A stretch of 64,000 nucleotides of DNA, from NCBI RefSeq assembly GCF_007993935.1, contig NZ_VITY01000012.1:1-64000 (forward strand). The letters are read 5' to 3'. The DNA is from Bradyrhizobium macuxiense. GTDB lineage: Bacteria > Pseudomonadota > Alphaproteobacteria > Rhizobiales > Xanthobacteraceae. The notes under the pieces are model-generated. The model searched no databases and was not told the origin of the DNA. It saw nothing but the letters and a program-made list of their open reading frames with translations. Positions 17,583-26,838 of the stretch are shown one piece after another; positions within the stretch are counted from its first letter, which is position 1; each line of letters opens with the position of its first letter. The translations under genes were made by a program, and so were the position numbers.

Positions 17583-18104
17583 GTGACCAACGATTCCGAT
17601 CAGGCATGGCACCGCCATGCGCCGACAAGCCCGATTCCTGCCGCTCGCCGCCGCTGGCCGTGGTTCCTGCTGGTGGTCGTCGTCGCCTGCGCGGGCGCCG
17701 GAGGCGTCTACGCCTGGCCCCAGATCGCACCACTGGTCCCGTCCCTCGGTAACGCCGCGGCCAGCGACAAGGCGGCCGCAGGCGACAAGGAAACATTGCC
17801 GGATCTGCTCGCGACCCAGCAGAAGCTCGAGGATGACATCGGCGCGCTGAGCAAATCGATGGCCGACCAGCAGGACCAGTTGAAGACCATCGTCGACCAG
17901 CTGGCGGCCCTGACCACGAAGGTCGACGCGCTGCAGCGCCCCGCTCCGGCTCCGATGCCGGCACCGGCGGTCGCCGAGCAACCGCATGCGCCGGTGGCGC
18001 AGGCGGCGGCGAAGCCGCGCAAGCCGCCGGTTCGGGCGCCCAAACCATCAGGTCCGATTTCGACCGGAGGCGCGCCGCTTAACGTCGCACCCAGCGATCG
18101 CTGA
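17583..18104 (+). CDS. Membrane-anchored coiled-coil protein, Pro/Ala-rich tail
   Basis: A 173-residue protein with a GTG start at 17583 preceded by AGGAAG. An N-terminal cytoplasmic stretch is followed by one membrane helix (WPWFLLVVVVACAGAGGVYA, residues 25-44). A helical segment comes next (LLATQQKLEDDIGALSKSMADQ to TTKVDALQ, about 73-117) with a heptad-like pattern, and the Pro/Ala/Lys-rich tail runs to residue 173. I do not recognise a family. The layout suggests a cell-envelope linker or scaffold. It is divergent from exoD with 64 bp between. Confidence 0.65.
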   Translation: MTNDSDQAWHRHAPTSPIPAARRRWPWFLLVVVVACAGAGGVYAWPQIAPLVPSLGNAAASDKAAAGDKETLPDLLATQQKLEDDIGALSKSMADQQDQLKTIVDQLAALTTKVDALQRPAPAPMPAPAVAEQPHAPVAQAAAKPRKPPVRAPKPSGPISTGGAPLNVAPSDR

Positions 18105-18175
18105 GTCGCAGCGGCGTCAGCGCGACGCCGTGCCGCAACGTTTCGACGGAGTCGCGGCCACGTTTGCGACGGCAA

Positions 18176-18880
18176 TTATCCGCGAGGCCGCTCCATGCCG
18201 GCCCGCCTGATGGCCGCCAGCAAGAGAGCGGTATCCGAGGAAAGGAAATCGATCAGGCGCCGGGCTGCTTCAGGCGCGGTGGAGTCGCTGACAACAGCGG
18301 CCGTGAAGGTTTGGACAAGCTGAAGATCCGGCGGCAGCAGACCCACGACGTCGATGCCGCTCTCCTGCACCAGCTCGCTGGTCGGCCCGATCGAGAGATT
18401 AGCCTTGCCCCCTCGCAGCGCTTCGGCCGCCTCGGTGCCGCGCGCCTCGAGGGTGAGCGTCACGGTGTCGGGCAGGTTCAGCTGCGGAAAGACCTTGTCG
18501 CGGACGAACTGTCCGCTGGTGCTGCTTGGCGCCACCACCTGCCCTGCGTCGATCAAGGCTTTCCTGAGCGCGGCAGCGTTGCCGATGTCAGGCTTGGGTG
18601 AGCCGGCCCGAACCGCGGCGGCGAGAGGCGCTGTCGCCAGGCCAGATTCGGATCCCGCATGAATCCGGCCGTCTTCGTGCAGCCCTCGAAGGCCCTCGCG
18701 CGACAGGATCACGACGTCCGCCTTGGCGCCATGCGCAAGCTGATGCCTGATGGTTTTCGGACCGGTGCCCTCCGACGCTCCGGATCCGGTTTCCACCTTG
18801 ATGCCGGTGCTGCGCTCGAATTCAGGCAGCACCTCACGGTAGACCGCAGCGAAGCCGCCCGAAATAATGACCTTGATCAT
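18176..18880 (-). CDS. ModA-like substrate-binding-fold protein without signal peptide
   Basis: A 234-residue protein beginning directly with the first strand of a type 2 binding-protein fold (MIKVIISGGFAAVYREVLPEFE). It continues with ADVVILSREGLRGL, a hinge region (VVAPSSTSGQFVRDKVF) and RLIDFLSSDTALLLAAI near the end, as in molybdate-binding-like proteins. No export signal is present, and only 17 bp separate the start from the upstream hydrolase stop, so none has been missed. No ABC permease is nearby. A cytoplasmic ligand sensor or an enzyme regulator are alternatives. Confidence 0.75.
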   Translation of the reverse strand: MIKVIISGGFAAVYREVLPEFERSTGIKVETGSGASEGTGPKTIRHQLAHGAKADVVILSREGLRGLHEDGRIHAGSESGLATAPLAAAVRAGSPKPDIGNAAALRKALIDAGQVVAPSSTSGQFVRDKVFPQLNLPDTVTLTLEARGTEAAEALRGGKANLSIGPTSELVQESGIDVVGLLPPDLQLVQTFTAAVVSDSTAPEAARRLIDFLSSDTALLLAAIRRAGMERPRG

Positions 18881-18897
18881 GCGGGCGGCCGGTCCGC

Positions 18898-19692
18898 TTA
18901 TTTCTTCAGGTTCGCGGCAAACAGCTTGGCTGCTTCGGCCTTCGATTCCTGATCGGCCTTGGCGTCGTATCGGAGCGGCAGGTTGAACTTCTTGCCAAGC
19001 TCGGTGGATTCGGGGTTCGTGAACGCGTGCACCGCGCCGGGATATTCGATGATCCGGTAATCGGCCTTCGCCGCGTCGAAATCCTTCTTGAGCGCGTCGT
19101 ACTGCTCGCGCTTCACGAACGGGTCGTCCGCGCCGTTCAGAATGAGGATCTTCGCCTTGACGGTGCCCGGCGCCGGTGCGGGAGTGTTGGGACCAAGTAA
19201 TGCGTGAAAGACGGCAACGGCGGCGAGATCGGCGCCGGTGCGCGCCATGTTCAGCACCACCGCGCCGCCGAAGCAGTAACCGGCGGCGCCGATCCGTTGC
19301 GGATTGACGGGAGGCTGCTTGGCGAGTTGCTCGCGCGCGGCGTTGAAGCGCTGCTCCATCACCTTCGCGTTCTTCATCACCGCCCCGGAGAGCGCGCCGG
19401 CATCCTTCGGGTTGTCGGCGGTCTTGCCGTCGCCGTACATGTCCGCGATGAAGGCGACATAGCCCTGCTCCGCGAACTTGCGCGCCTCACTATGCATATG
19501 CGGGGTGATGCCCCACCATTCGGGCACCATGACGATGCCGGGCCGCTTGGCCTGGGTGGCGTCGTCATAGACCACGAAGCCCTTCATCGTGGTCTCGCCG
19601 TCGGTATAGGTGACCGGCTCTTCCTTCACTGCCGCGTGCGCGCTCGCGACCATTGCGATGGCGCAAAGTGCTCCCACGATGATCGTTCGCAT
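18898..19692 (-). CDS. Exported dienelactone hydrolase family protein
   Basis: A 264-residue alpha/beta hydrolase with a signal peptide (MRTIIVGALCAIAMVASAHA). The nucleophile elbow GYCFGG carries Cys instead of Ser, as in dienelactone hydrolases. The acid lies in NGADDPF and the His in GAVHAF, completing a Cys-Asp-His triad. EWWGITPHM is the typical substrate-pocket loop. The periplasmic location is unusual for a classical dienelactone hydrolase, so the substrate may be another ester. The ModA-like gene follows 17 bp downstream. Confidence 0.88.
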   Translation of the reverse strand: MRTIIVGALCAIAMVASAHAAVKEEPVTYTDGETTMKGFVVYDDATQAKRPGIVMVPEWWGITPHMHSEARKFAEQGYVAFIADMYGDGKTADNPKDAGALSGAVMKNAKVMEQRFNAAREQLAKQPPVNPQRIGAAGYCFGGAVVLNMARTGADLAAVAVFHALLGPNTPAPAPGTVKAKILILNGADDPFVKREQYDALKKDFDAAKADYRIIEYPGAVHAFTNPESTELGKKFNLPLRYDAKADQESKAEAAKLFAANLKK

Positions 19693-19757
19693 GCTGACCT
19701 CCCGCAGTTTTGGCCGACCAAGACGGGTCGGGCGTATTCACATTCCGCCCCGGACGG

Positions 19758-22559
19758 CTATTCTGCCGCCGTCCGGATATCGATCTTCTCGGCGCGGACC
19801 GCGCAGAACTTGAACTCCGGAATCTTGCCGAACGGATCGAGCGCCGGGTTGGTCAGCAGGTTGGCGGCTGCCTCCGCGTAGCAGAACGGCATGAAGACCA
19901 TGTTCTCGGGCACGTCGCGGTCGGCGCGCACCTTGACCTCGACGGCGCCGCGGCGGGTCTCGAGCCGGATGAAGTCGCCGGGCACGAGCCCCTTCTTGCG
20001 CATGTCCTTCGGCGTCATGAACGCGACCGCTTCCGGCTCGATCTGGTCGAGCACCTGGGCGCGACGCGTCATCGAGCCGGTGTGCCAGTGTTCGAGCACG
20101 CGTCCGGTCGACAGCACCATCGGATATTCGTCGTCGGGCAGTTCGTCGGGCGGGATCACCTTTGCCGGCACGATCTTGCCGCGGCCGCTCTCGGTCGGGA
20201 AACCTGTCGTGAAGATGATCTCGTTGCCCGGCTTGTCGGGATCGTCGACCGGATAGGTCACCGCGCCCTCGCGCACCAGGCGCTCCCAGGTGATGTTCTT
20301 CAGCGACGGCATCAGCTCGGCCATCTCGGTGAAGACTTCGCCGGGCCCGGCATAATTCCACGGCAATCCCATCCGCTTGCCGATCTCCTGGATAATCCAG
20401 AGATCCTGCCGCGCATCGCCCGGCGGTTTGATCACCTCGCGCGCCAGCTGCACGCGGCGATCCGTGTTGGTGAAGGAGCCGGATTTCTCGGCGAACGCCG
20501 AGGCCGGCAGGATGACGTCGGCGTGGAACGCGGTCTCGGTGACGAACAGGTCCTGCACGACGAGGTGATCGAGCTTGGCCAGCGCCTCGCGCGCATGCTG
20601 CAAGTCCGGATCGGACATCGCGGGATTCTCGCCCTCGACATACATGCCGTGGATTTCGCCGGCGTGGATCGCGTTCATGATCTCGACCACGGTCAGCCCG
20701 CGCACCGGATCGAGCTCCTGCCCCCACAGCTTCTCGAAGGCGCCGCGCATGTCGTCGCGCCCGACCGGCTGATAGTCCGGCAGGAACATCGGGATCAGGC
20801 CGGCGTCGGAGGCGCCCTGCACGTTGTTCTGGCCGCGCAGCGGATGCAGCCCGGTGCCGGGGCGGCCGACCTGGCCGGTGATCAGCGCCAGCGCGATCAG
20901 GCAGCGCGCATTGTCGGTGCCGTGGACGTGCTGGCTGATGCCCATGCCCCAGAAGATGATCGACGATTTGGCGCCGGCGTAGGCGCGCGCGACCTCGCGC
21001 AGCGTCTCGGCGGGAATGCCGCAGATCGGCGACATGCGCTCCGGCGTGAATTCCTGGATCTTGGCCTTGAGGTCGTCATAGCCCTCAGTATAGCCGGCGA
21101 TGTACTGCTCGTCGGTGAGGCCTTCGGTGATGATGGTGTGGATCATCGCGTTCAGCATCGCGACGTCGCTGCCCGGCTTGAAGGCGAGGTGCTGCGTGGC
21201 ATGGCGCGACAGGGTCTGCCGGCGCGGGTCCATCACGTAGAGCTTGGTGCCGCGCTTGGCCGCGTTCTTGATGTAGGTCGCGGCGACCGGATGGTTCACG
21301 GTCGGATTGGCGCCGATCACCCAGATCACCTCGGCGTCGGCCGCGGCCGCGAACGGCGCCGACACCGCGCCGGAGCTCAGTCCCTCGAACAAGGCCGCCA
21401 CCGACGAGGCGTGGCACAGCCGCGTGCAGTGATCGACATTGTTGGAGCCGAAGCCGGTGCGCACCAGCTTCTGGAACAGATAGGCTTCCTCGTTCGACCC
21501 CTTGGCCGAGCCGAAGCCGGCGAGTGCCTTGGCGCCCTTTTCATCGCGGATTTTCGTCAGGCCCTTCGCGGCGAGATCGAGCGCCTCCTCCCACGTCGCT
21601 TCGCGGAAATGCGTGTAGGGATTGGCCGGATCGACCTGGTCGTTGGCATCCTTCTTGACACCGGGCAGCCGCACCAACGGCTTGGTCAACCGGTTGGGGT
21701 GATGGATGTAGTCGAAGCCGAAGCGGCCCTTGACGCAGAGCCGGTTGTGATTGGCGGGACCATCACGGCCTTCCGCGTAGATCACCTTCTCGTCCTTGAC
21801 CTCGTAGGTGACCTGACAGCCGACGCCGCAATACGGGCACAGCGAATCCACCTTCCGGTCGGGCCAGGTGACGCGGGTCTGCTTGTCGTCGAGCATCACG
21901 GCCGGCATCAGCGCGCCGGTCGGGCACGCCTGCACGCATTCGCCGCAAGCCACGCAAGTGGACTCGCCCATCGGATCGTCGAAATCGAACACGATTTTCG
22001 AACCGTGATTACGGTAAGCCATGCCGATCACGTCGTTGACCTGCACCTCGCGGCACGCCCGCACGCACAGGCCGCACTGGATGCAGGCGTCGAGATTGAC
22101 GCGCATCGCCGGGTGGCTGGTGTCGGCGTGCCAACGTTCGGCCGCCGGGAAGCGGCTTTCGGTGACGCCGGTCTTCTCGGCCCAATGCCAGAATTTCGAG
22201 TCCGGATCGTGCGACGTCTCGCGCGCCGGCTGGTCGGCGACGAGCAGCTCCATCACCATCTTCTGCGCCGCGACGGCACGCTGGCTGGCCGACTTCACCT
22301 TCATGCCGACCGTCGGCGTTCGCTTGCACGACGCCGCCAGCACGCGCTCGCCTTCGATCTCGACCATGCAGGCGCGGCAATTGCCGTCCGGCCGATAGTC
22401 CGGTGCGGGCGAATAGCAGAGATGCGGGATCTCGGTGCCCTGGCGCTTCGCGACCTGCCAGATGGTTTCGCCGGCCCGCGCCTCGACCTGCTGGCCGTCG
22501 AGCTCGAACTGGATGATCTGGCCCAGACCCTTCTGCGTAGAGTTCTGATTGTTGCTCAT
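19758..22559 (-). CDS. fdsA: NAD-dependent formate dehydrogenase, alpha (catalytic) subunit
   Basis: A 933-residue Mo/W-bisMGD enzyme oxidising formate to CO2. In order: a 2Fe-2S domain (residues 15-95, HLCYSP, GNCRACMVEI, ASC); His/Cys cluster region; two 4Fe-4S clusters (CIQCGLCVRAC, CVACGECVQAC); the Mo-domain cluster CPYCGVGC; the active-site Cys-His in HCTRLCHASS; LIALALITGQVGRPGTGLHPLRGQNNVQG; and a C-terminal dinucleotide-binding domain (VLSTGRVLEHWHTGSMTRR). Full length for the soluble Fds type. It follows the beta subunit gene by 36 bp and the two form the cytoplasmic complex. Confidence 0.96.
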   Translation of the reverse strand: MSNNQNSTQKGLGQIIQFELDGQQVEARAGETIWQVAKRQGTEIPHLCYSPAPDYRPDGNCRACMVEIEGERVLAASCKRTPTVGMKVKSASQRAVAAQKMVMELLVADQPARETSHDPDSKFWHWAEKTGVTESRFPAAERWHADTSHPAMRVNLDACIQCGLCVRACREVQVNDVIGMAYRNHGSKIVFDFDDPMGESTCVACGECVQACPTGALMPAVMLDDKQTRVTWPDRKVDSLCPYCGVGCQVTYEVKDEKVIYAEGRDGPANHNRLCVKGRFGFDYIHHPNRLTKPLVRLPGVKKDANDQVDPANPYTHFREATWEEALDLAAKGLTKIRDEKGAKALAGFGSAKGSNEEAYLFQKLVRTGFGSNNVDHCTRLCHASSVAALFEGLSSGAVSAPFAAAADAEVIWVIGANPTVNHPVAATYIKNAAKRGTKLYVMDPRRQTLSRHATQHLAFKPGSDVAMLNAMIHTIITEGLTDEQYIAGYTEGYDDLKAKIQEFTPERMSPICGIPAETLREVARAYAGAKSSIIFWGMGISQHVHGTDNARCLIALALITGQVGRPGTGLHPLRGQNNVQGASDAGLIPMFLPDYQPVGRDDMRGAFEKLWGQELDPVRGLTVVEIMNAIHAGEIHGMYVEGENPAMSDPDLQHAREALAKLDHLVVQDLFVTETAFHADVILPASAFAEKSGSFTNTDRRVQLAREVIKPPGDARQDLWIIQEIGKRMGLPWNYAGPGEVFTEMAELMPSLKNITWERLVREGAVTYPVDDPDKPGNEIIFTTGFPTESGRGKIVPAKVIPPDELPDDEYPMVLSTGRVLEHWHTGSMTRRAQVLDQIEPEAVAFMTPKDMRKKGLVPGDFIRLETRRGAVEVKVRADRDVPENMVFMPFCYAEAAANLLTNPALDPFGKIPEFKFCAVRAEKIDIRTAAE

Positions 22560-22595
22560 TCGAATCCTCGTCGAAATTCGTCCTGCCCGGCCCGC

Positions 22596-24308
22596 CTATT
22601 CGGCGGCTTGCTGCGGACGAAACCCGTCCGGAAAATATTTGATCACTGAGGTCAGCGGATTGGAGGCCGCCTGACCGAGGCCGCAGATCGACGCATCGCG
22701 CATCGCCTGGCTCAATTGGTCGAGCAGTTCCTTGTTCCAGACTGGCTGCTGCATCAGGAGCACCGCCTTCTCGGTTCCGGCGCGGCAGGGCGTGCATTGC
22801 CCGCAGCTCTCGTCCTCGAAGAACTTCATCAGGTTCAGCGCGGCCTCCCTGACATCGTCGGCCTGCGAGAGCACGACGACCGCGGCGGAGCCGATGAAGC
22901 AGCCGTATTTCTCCAGCGTGCCGAAATCGAGCGGGATGTCGTCCATCGAGGCCGGCAGGATGCCGCCGGATGCGCCGCCCGGCAGATAGGCCTGCAAGGT
23001 GTGCCCGTCGGCCATGCCGCCGCAGAACTCGTCGATCAGTTCGCGCAAGGTGATGCCGGCCGGCGCGAGCTTGACGCCGGGATTCTTGACGCGGCCCGAC
23101 ACCGAGAAGCTGCGCAGACCGTGGCGCTCGTTGCGGCCGTGGCTCTTCCACCAGTCGGCGCCCTTCTCGACGATGTCGCGCACCCACCACAACGTTTCGA
23201 TGTTGTTGATCAGCGTCGGCAGGCCGAACAGCCCGACCTGGAACGGATATGGCGGCTTGTGCCGCGGCAGGCCGCGCTTGCCCTCGAGCGATTCGAGCAG
23301 CGAGGATTCCTCGCCGCAGATATAAGCGCCGGCGCCGCGCCGCATGTGCAGCACAGGACCGCCCGGCGGCAGCTTCGCGATCTCGCGGTCGAGGATCTCG
23401 CGGCAGGCCGGGTACTCGTCACGGATGTAGATGTAGATTTCGGGCGCCTCGACCACGTGCGCGCCGATCAGCATGCCCTCGAGGAAGCGATGCGGATCGG
23501 TCTCGAGATAGTAGCGGTCCTTGAACGTGCCGGGCTCGCCCTCGTCGCCGTTGACAGCCATCAACCGCGGACCGGGTTCGCCGAGCACGGCGCGCCATTT
23601 GCGGCCGGTCGGGAAACCGGCGCCGCCGAGACCGCGCAGCGACGCATCGTCGAGCGCCTTCAGCAGGTCTTCGCGCGGCAGCTCGCCCGAGCGGAGCCGC
23701 GTCAACAATTTGTATCCGCCGCCGGCGACATAGGCGTCGTAGTCGACGTAAGACGGAAGATGCACATGGGTGTCGCCGCTCTTCGCCGCCGCGAGCACAT
23801 TGGTGACGGTCGCATGATCGACGAAGTTGTGGCCGACCTCAGCTGCGGGCGCGGTGTCGCAGCGGCCGACGCACGGCGCCCGCACCACGCGGATGCCGGG
23901 GCCGGCGCGGGACTGAAGGTCCTTCAAAAGCTTCTCGCCGCCGAGCATCGCGCAGGTCAGCGAATCGCACACCCGCACGGTGAGGGGCGCGATGTCAGGC
24001 TCGCCCTCCTTCACGATGTCGAAATGCGCGTAGAAGGTGGCGGTCTCGAACACTTCGGCGAAGGAGAGCTTCATCTCGTCGGCAAGCGCGGCAAGATGCG
24101 CCGCCGAGATCTGACGGTATGTGTCCTGGATCAGATGCAGGTACTCGATCAAGAGGTCGCGCCGCCGCGGCCGGTCGGCGAGCAGCGCCTCGATCTCATG
24201 CGCGGCCACGGGGTCGACCTGGCGTCCCTTGGGCGTGGCTTTCGCCCGCTTCCTGCCTGCTCCGGGATGCTCGAACGCGCGAACCTTGTGAACGTCGTCT
24301 CCGCTCAT
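22596..24308 (-). CDS. fdsB: Formate dehydrogenase, fused gamma-beta (NuoE-NuoF-like) subunit
   Basis: A 570-residue protein passing electrons from the alpha subunit to NAD. Residues 40-165 are a NuoE/FdsG-like thioredoxin-fold 2Fe-2S domain (Cys in CDSLTCAML and APCVGRCDTAP). From about residue 200 a NuoF/FdsB domain follows: LRGLGGAGFPTGRKW for NADH, NGDEGEPGTFKDR for FMN, and the 4Fe-4S ligands in ESCGQCTPCRAG with the late Cys in ASICGLGQAA. In Rhodobacter- or Cupriavidus-type fds operons FdsG and FdsB are separate; here they are one chain. It is the first gene of the pair. Confidence 0.95.
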   Translation of the reverse strand: MSGDDVHKVRAFEHPGAGRKRAKATPKGRQVDPVAAHEIEALLADRPRRRDLLIEYLHLIQDTYRQISAAHLAALADEMKLSFAEVFETATFYAHFDIVKEGEPDIAPLTVRVCDSLTCAMLGGEKLLKDLQSRAGPGIRVVRAPCVGRCDTAPAAEVGHNFVDHATVTNVLAAAKSGDTHVHLPSYVDYDAYVAGGGYKLLTRLRSGELPREDLLKALDDASLRGLGGAGFPTGRKWRAVLGEPGPRLMAVNGDEGEPGTFKDRYYLETDPHRFLEGMLIGAHVVEAPEIYIYIRDEYPACREILDREIAKLPPGGPVLHMRRGAGAYICGEESSLLESLEGKRGLPRHKPPYPFQVGLFGLPTLINNIETLWWVRDIVEKGADWWKSHGRNERHGLRSFSVSGRVKNPGVKLAPAGITLRELIDEFCGGMADGHTLQAYLPGGASGGILPASMDDIPLDFGTLEKYGCFIGSAAVVVLSQADDVREAALNLMKFFEDESCGQCTPCRAGTEKAVLLMQQPVWNKELLDQLSQAMRDASICGLGQAASNPLTSVIKYFPDGFRPQQAAE

Positions 24309-24515
24309 GAAACCCGCCTTGGAACCTCACTCTTGCGCAAATCGCGCTTGTTGAACCAACTCTATTCTCTGGCATGCCACAGGCAAGCATATTTAGAACG
24401 CCTCTAGGAGCGTCGGGTTGCCGCGCAGGTGGTTGTTAATGTTTGCCTATCGGGCGATCTGAATTTCAAATCGCGCGATCGTCCGACCCGCGCGATCTTC
24501 GACCGCGTCTCGGCG

Positions 24516-25769
24516 CTACAGCAGATCGGCGTAGCCGAGAAAGCCGACGGCATCGCCCGGCTCGACCTGCACGACGGTCTCGCCGAGTTCGACCAATCCA
24601 TCGGTTTCGACCAGCGAAGACAGCAGCCCGGCCCCTTCGCGGGGGAACTTGGTCGCCTCCAGCGCACCGTCCGCCGCCCGCCGCAGCGAGGCGCGGACAT
24701 ATTCGCGCCGGCCGCTCTTCTTCTTGTAACTGAAGGCCGCCCGCACCGGCATCGGCAGCAGCGGAGACGGCACAGCGCCCGAGAGCGCCAGCACGGTCGG
24801 CCGCACCACATGGACGAAGGTGACGAAGCTCGCCACAGGATTGCCGGGCAGGCCGATCAACGGCGTGCCGTCGATGATGCCCATCGCCACCGGCCGGCCC
24901 GGCTTGATCGCCATCCGCCACAGCACCAGCGAGCCGGCCTGCTCGATGCCGGCCTTGACGTGGTCCTCTTCGCCGGTCGAAACGCCGCCGGTGGTCAGGA
25001 TCAGGTCAAAGCTGCGTGCAACCTGCTTGAGCGCCGCGGCAAGCCCGGCGCGCTCGTCGCGCAGGATGCCGAGATCGCCAACCTCGCAGCCGAGCCTGCG
25101 CAACATCGCCATCAGCATGAAGCGATTGGAATCGAACAGCTGCGCCTCAGTGCGCGCGCTCCCCGGCGCGGCCAGCTCGTCGCCGGTGGAAAACACCCCG
25201 ACGCGAAGCCGCCGCACCACGTCGAGCGTCGTGAGTCCGAACGCCGCGGCGACGGCGATGTCCTGCGGGCGCAGCCGCCGGCCCGATGCCAGCGCGACAT
25301 GGCCCCGTGCAATGTCCTCGCCGGCCGGCCGCACATTGGCGCCGGGCTTCAGGCCGGGCGGCAGGATCACGTTGCCCGCATCGTCGATCCGCACGTCTTC
25401 CTGCATGAACACGGTGTCAGTACCGCCGGGCATCGGCGCACCGGTGAAGATCCGCACCGCCTGGCCGGGCAGCGCGGGCTGTGCCGGCGCACCCGCCTGC
25501 ACGCGTCCGGCGATAGGCAACGCGCGCTCGGCGCTTGCCGGCAGGTCCGTGGCCGACACCGCATAGCCGTCGACGGCGGAATTCATGAAGGGCGGCAGCG
25601 GCAGGGGCGCGGCCACGTCGCCGGCCAGGATGCGTCCGTCCGCGTCGACCAGCGCAACGGCCTCGGTCTCGCCGACCGGCTTGACGCGCGCGGCGATGAT
25701 CGCGACGGCCTCGTCGACCGACATCATCGGCCCGCCGAATGCGAAGCAGTCGTCCGAAAGCTGCGCCAT
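24516..25769 (-). CDS. moeA: Molybdopterin molybdotransferase MoeA
   Basis: A 417-residue enzyme that inserts molybdate into adenylated molybdopterin. MoeA features are PLPPFMNSAVDGYAV, FTGAPMPGGTDTVFMQED, RLRVGVFSTGDEL, LFDSNRFMLMAML, TTGGVSTGEEDHVK and GLPGNPVASFVTFVHVVRP, and a C-terminal domain IV with SYKKKSGRREYVRASL. It provides cofactor for the formate dehydrogenase whose genes end 207 bp downstream. It is divergent from fdhD. Confidence 0.95.
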   Translation of the reverse strand: MAQLSDDCFAFGGPMMSVDEAVAIIAARVKPVGETEAVALVDADGRILAGDVAAPLPLPPFMNSAVDGYAVSATDLPASAERALPIAGRVQAGAPAQPALPGQAVRIFTGAPMPGGTDTVFMQEDVRIDDAGNVILPPGLKPGANVRPAGEDIARGHVALASGRRLRPQDIAVAAAFGLTTLDVVRRLRVGVFSTGDELAAPGSARTEAQLFDSNRFMLMAMLRRLGCEVGDLGILRDERAGLAAALKQVARSFDLILTTGGVSTGEEDHVKAGIEQAGSLVLWRMAIKPGRPVAMGIIDGTPLIGLPGNPVASFVTFVHVVRPTVLALSGAVPSPLLPMPVRAAFSYKKKSGRREYVRASLRRAADGALEATKFPREGAGLLSSLVETDGLVELGETVVQVEPGDAVGFLGYADLL

Positions 25770-25953
25770 TGTCTCTCTCAGTGCTCGGCCATCGACAAGA
25801 TGTGTTCGATCCGGATCGCGAACTGCGGCGTTATCTCCAAAGCCGGACCATCCGTGGCAGTTCCGGCGAAGCGGCGGAGAGTGGCCAGTCCATCTCCGAT
25901 CGTGCTTATATCCCCAGCTCTATTGCCATGTGAACCCATCGGGACTGCGACCT

Positions 25954-26838
25954 GTGACCGCGAAAACCACCGCTCCCATCATTGTTCCAGACCCGGACGA
26001 TCCGCGGCTGACGGAGCGCGTGGTCGGCGTCGACCAGACCGGCGCGCAGACCGAGATCAAGGTGCCGGTCGAGCGGCCGTTGACGCTGTATCTCAACGCG
26101 CAGGAGATCGTCACGATGATGACGATCAACGACTATCCCGAATACCTCGCGCTCGGCTACCTGCTGAACCAGAACATGCTCAAATACGACGACGTCGTCA
26201 CCGAGGTCGAATATGACGACGATCTCGAGGTCGTCGTGGTCCGCACCGCGCACCACACCAATTTCGAGGCGAAGCTGAAGAAGCGCACGCAGACCTCGGG
26301 CTGCGCCCAGGGAACGGCGTTCGGCGACCTGCTCGAAGCGGTCGAGAAGGTCGCGCTGCCGAAGGCCGAACTGCGCACCTCCTGGCTCTACCAGATGACG
26401 CACACCATCAACACGATGCCGTCGCTCTATCTGGAAGCGGGCGCCATCCACGGCTGCGTGCTGTGCAAGGAAGCGACGCCGGTCTGCTACACCGAGGATG
26501 TCGGCCGCCACAACGCCGTCGACAAGATCGCGGGCTGGATCTACCGCCACAATGTCGATCCTGCCGACAAGATCCTCTACACCACCGGGCGGCTGACCTC
26601 CGAGATGGTGATCAAGACGGTGCGAATGGGCATCCCGATCCTGGTCTCCCGCTCCGGCTTCACCGCGTGGGGCGTCGACCTGGCGCGGCAGGTCGGACTG
26701 ACGCTGGTCGGGCGCGCGCGCGGCAAGCGCTTCATCGCGCTTTCGGGCAAGGAGCGGATCGTCTACGACCAGAACCTTGACTACGTCGAAGAGGAATCGA
26801 TGCGTCACAAGCGCAAGGGCGAGACCGACAATGACTGA
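25954..26838 (+). CDS. fdhD: FdhD, formate dehydrogenase accessory sulfurtransferase (variant motif)
   Basis: About 294 residues from the GTG at 25954; a GTG at 25930 is also in frame, and the frame continues further upstream antisense to moeA, which I reject. FdhD moves sulfur from IscS to the Mo cofactor before insertion into formate dehydrogenase. Recognisable parts are [59 protein letters not shown] and [13 protein letters not shown]. The usual CGxC loop reads SGCAQG here, so only the first Cys remains. A further Cys pair, GCVLC, sits in the TGxxH region. The stop overlaps the mobA start by 8 bp. Confidence 0.92.
   Translation: MTAKTTAPIIVPDPDDPRLTERVVGVDQTGAQTEIKVPVERPLTLYLNAQEIVTMMTINDYPEYLALGYLLNQNMLKYDDVVTEVEYDDDLEVVVVRTAHHTNFEAKLKKRTQTSGCAQGTAFGDLLEAVEKVALPKAELRTSWLYQMTHTINTMPSLYLEAGAIHGCVLCKEATPVCYTEDVGRHNAVDKIAGWIYRHNVDPADKILYTTGRLTSEMVIKTVRMGIPILVSRSGFTAWGVDLARQVGLTLVGRARGKRFIALSGKERIVYDQNLDYVEEESMRHKRKGETDND

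Noticed and set aside
15577-18135. A 16-bp identical string (TCAGCGCGACGCCGTG) near 15577 and 18117
   Set aside because: The match does not extend on either side and lies in unrelated contexts, so chance in GC-rich DNA is the simpler explanation.
19710-22649. 979-codon plus-strand frame
   Set aside because: Antisense shadow of the formate dehydrogenase alpha gene with biased composition and no domain.
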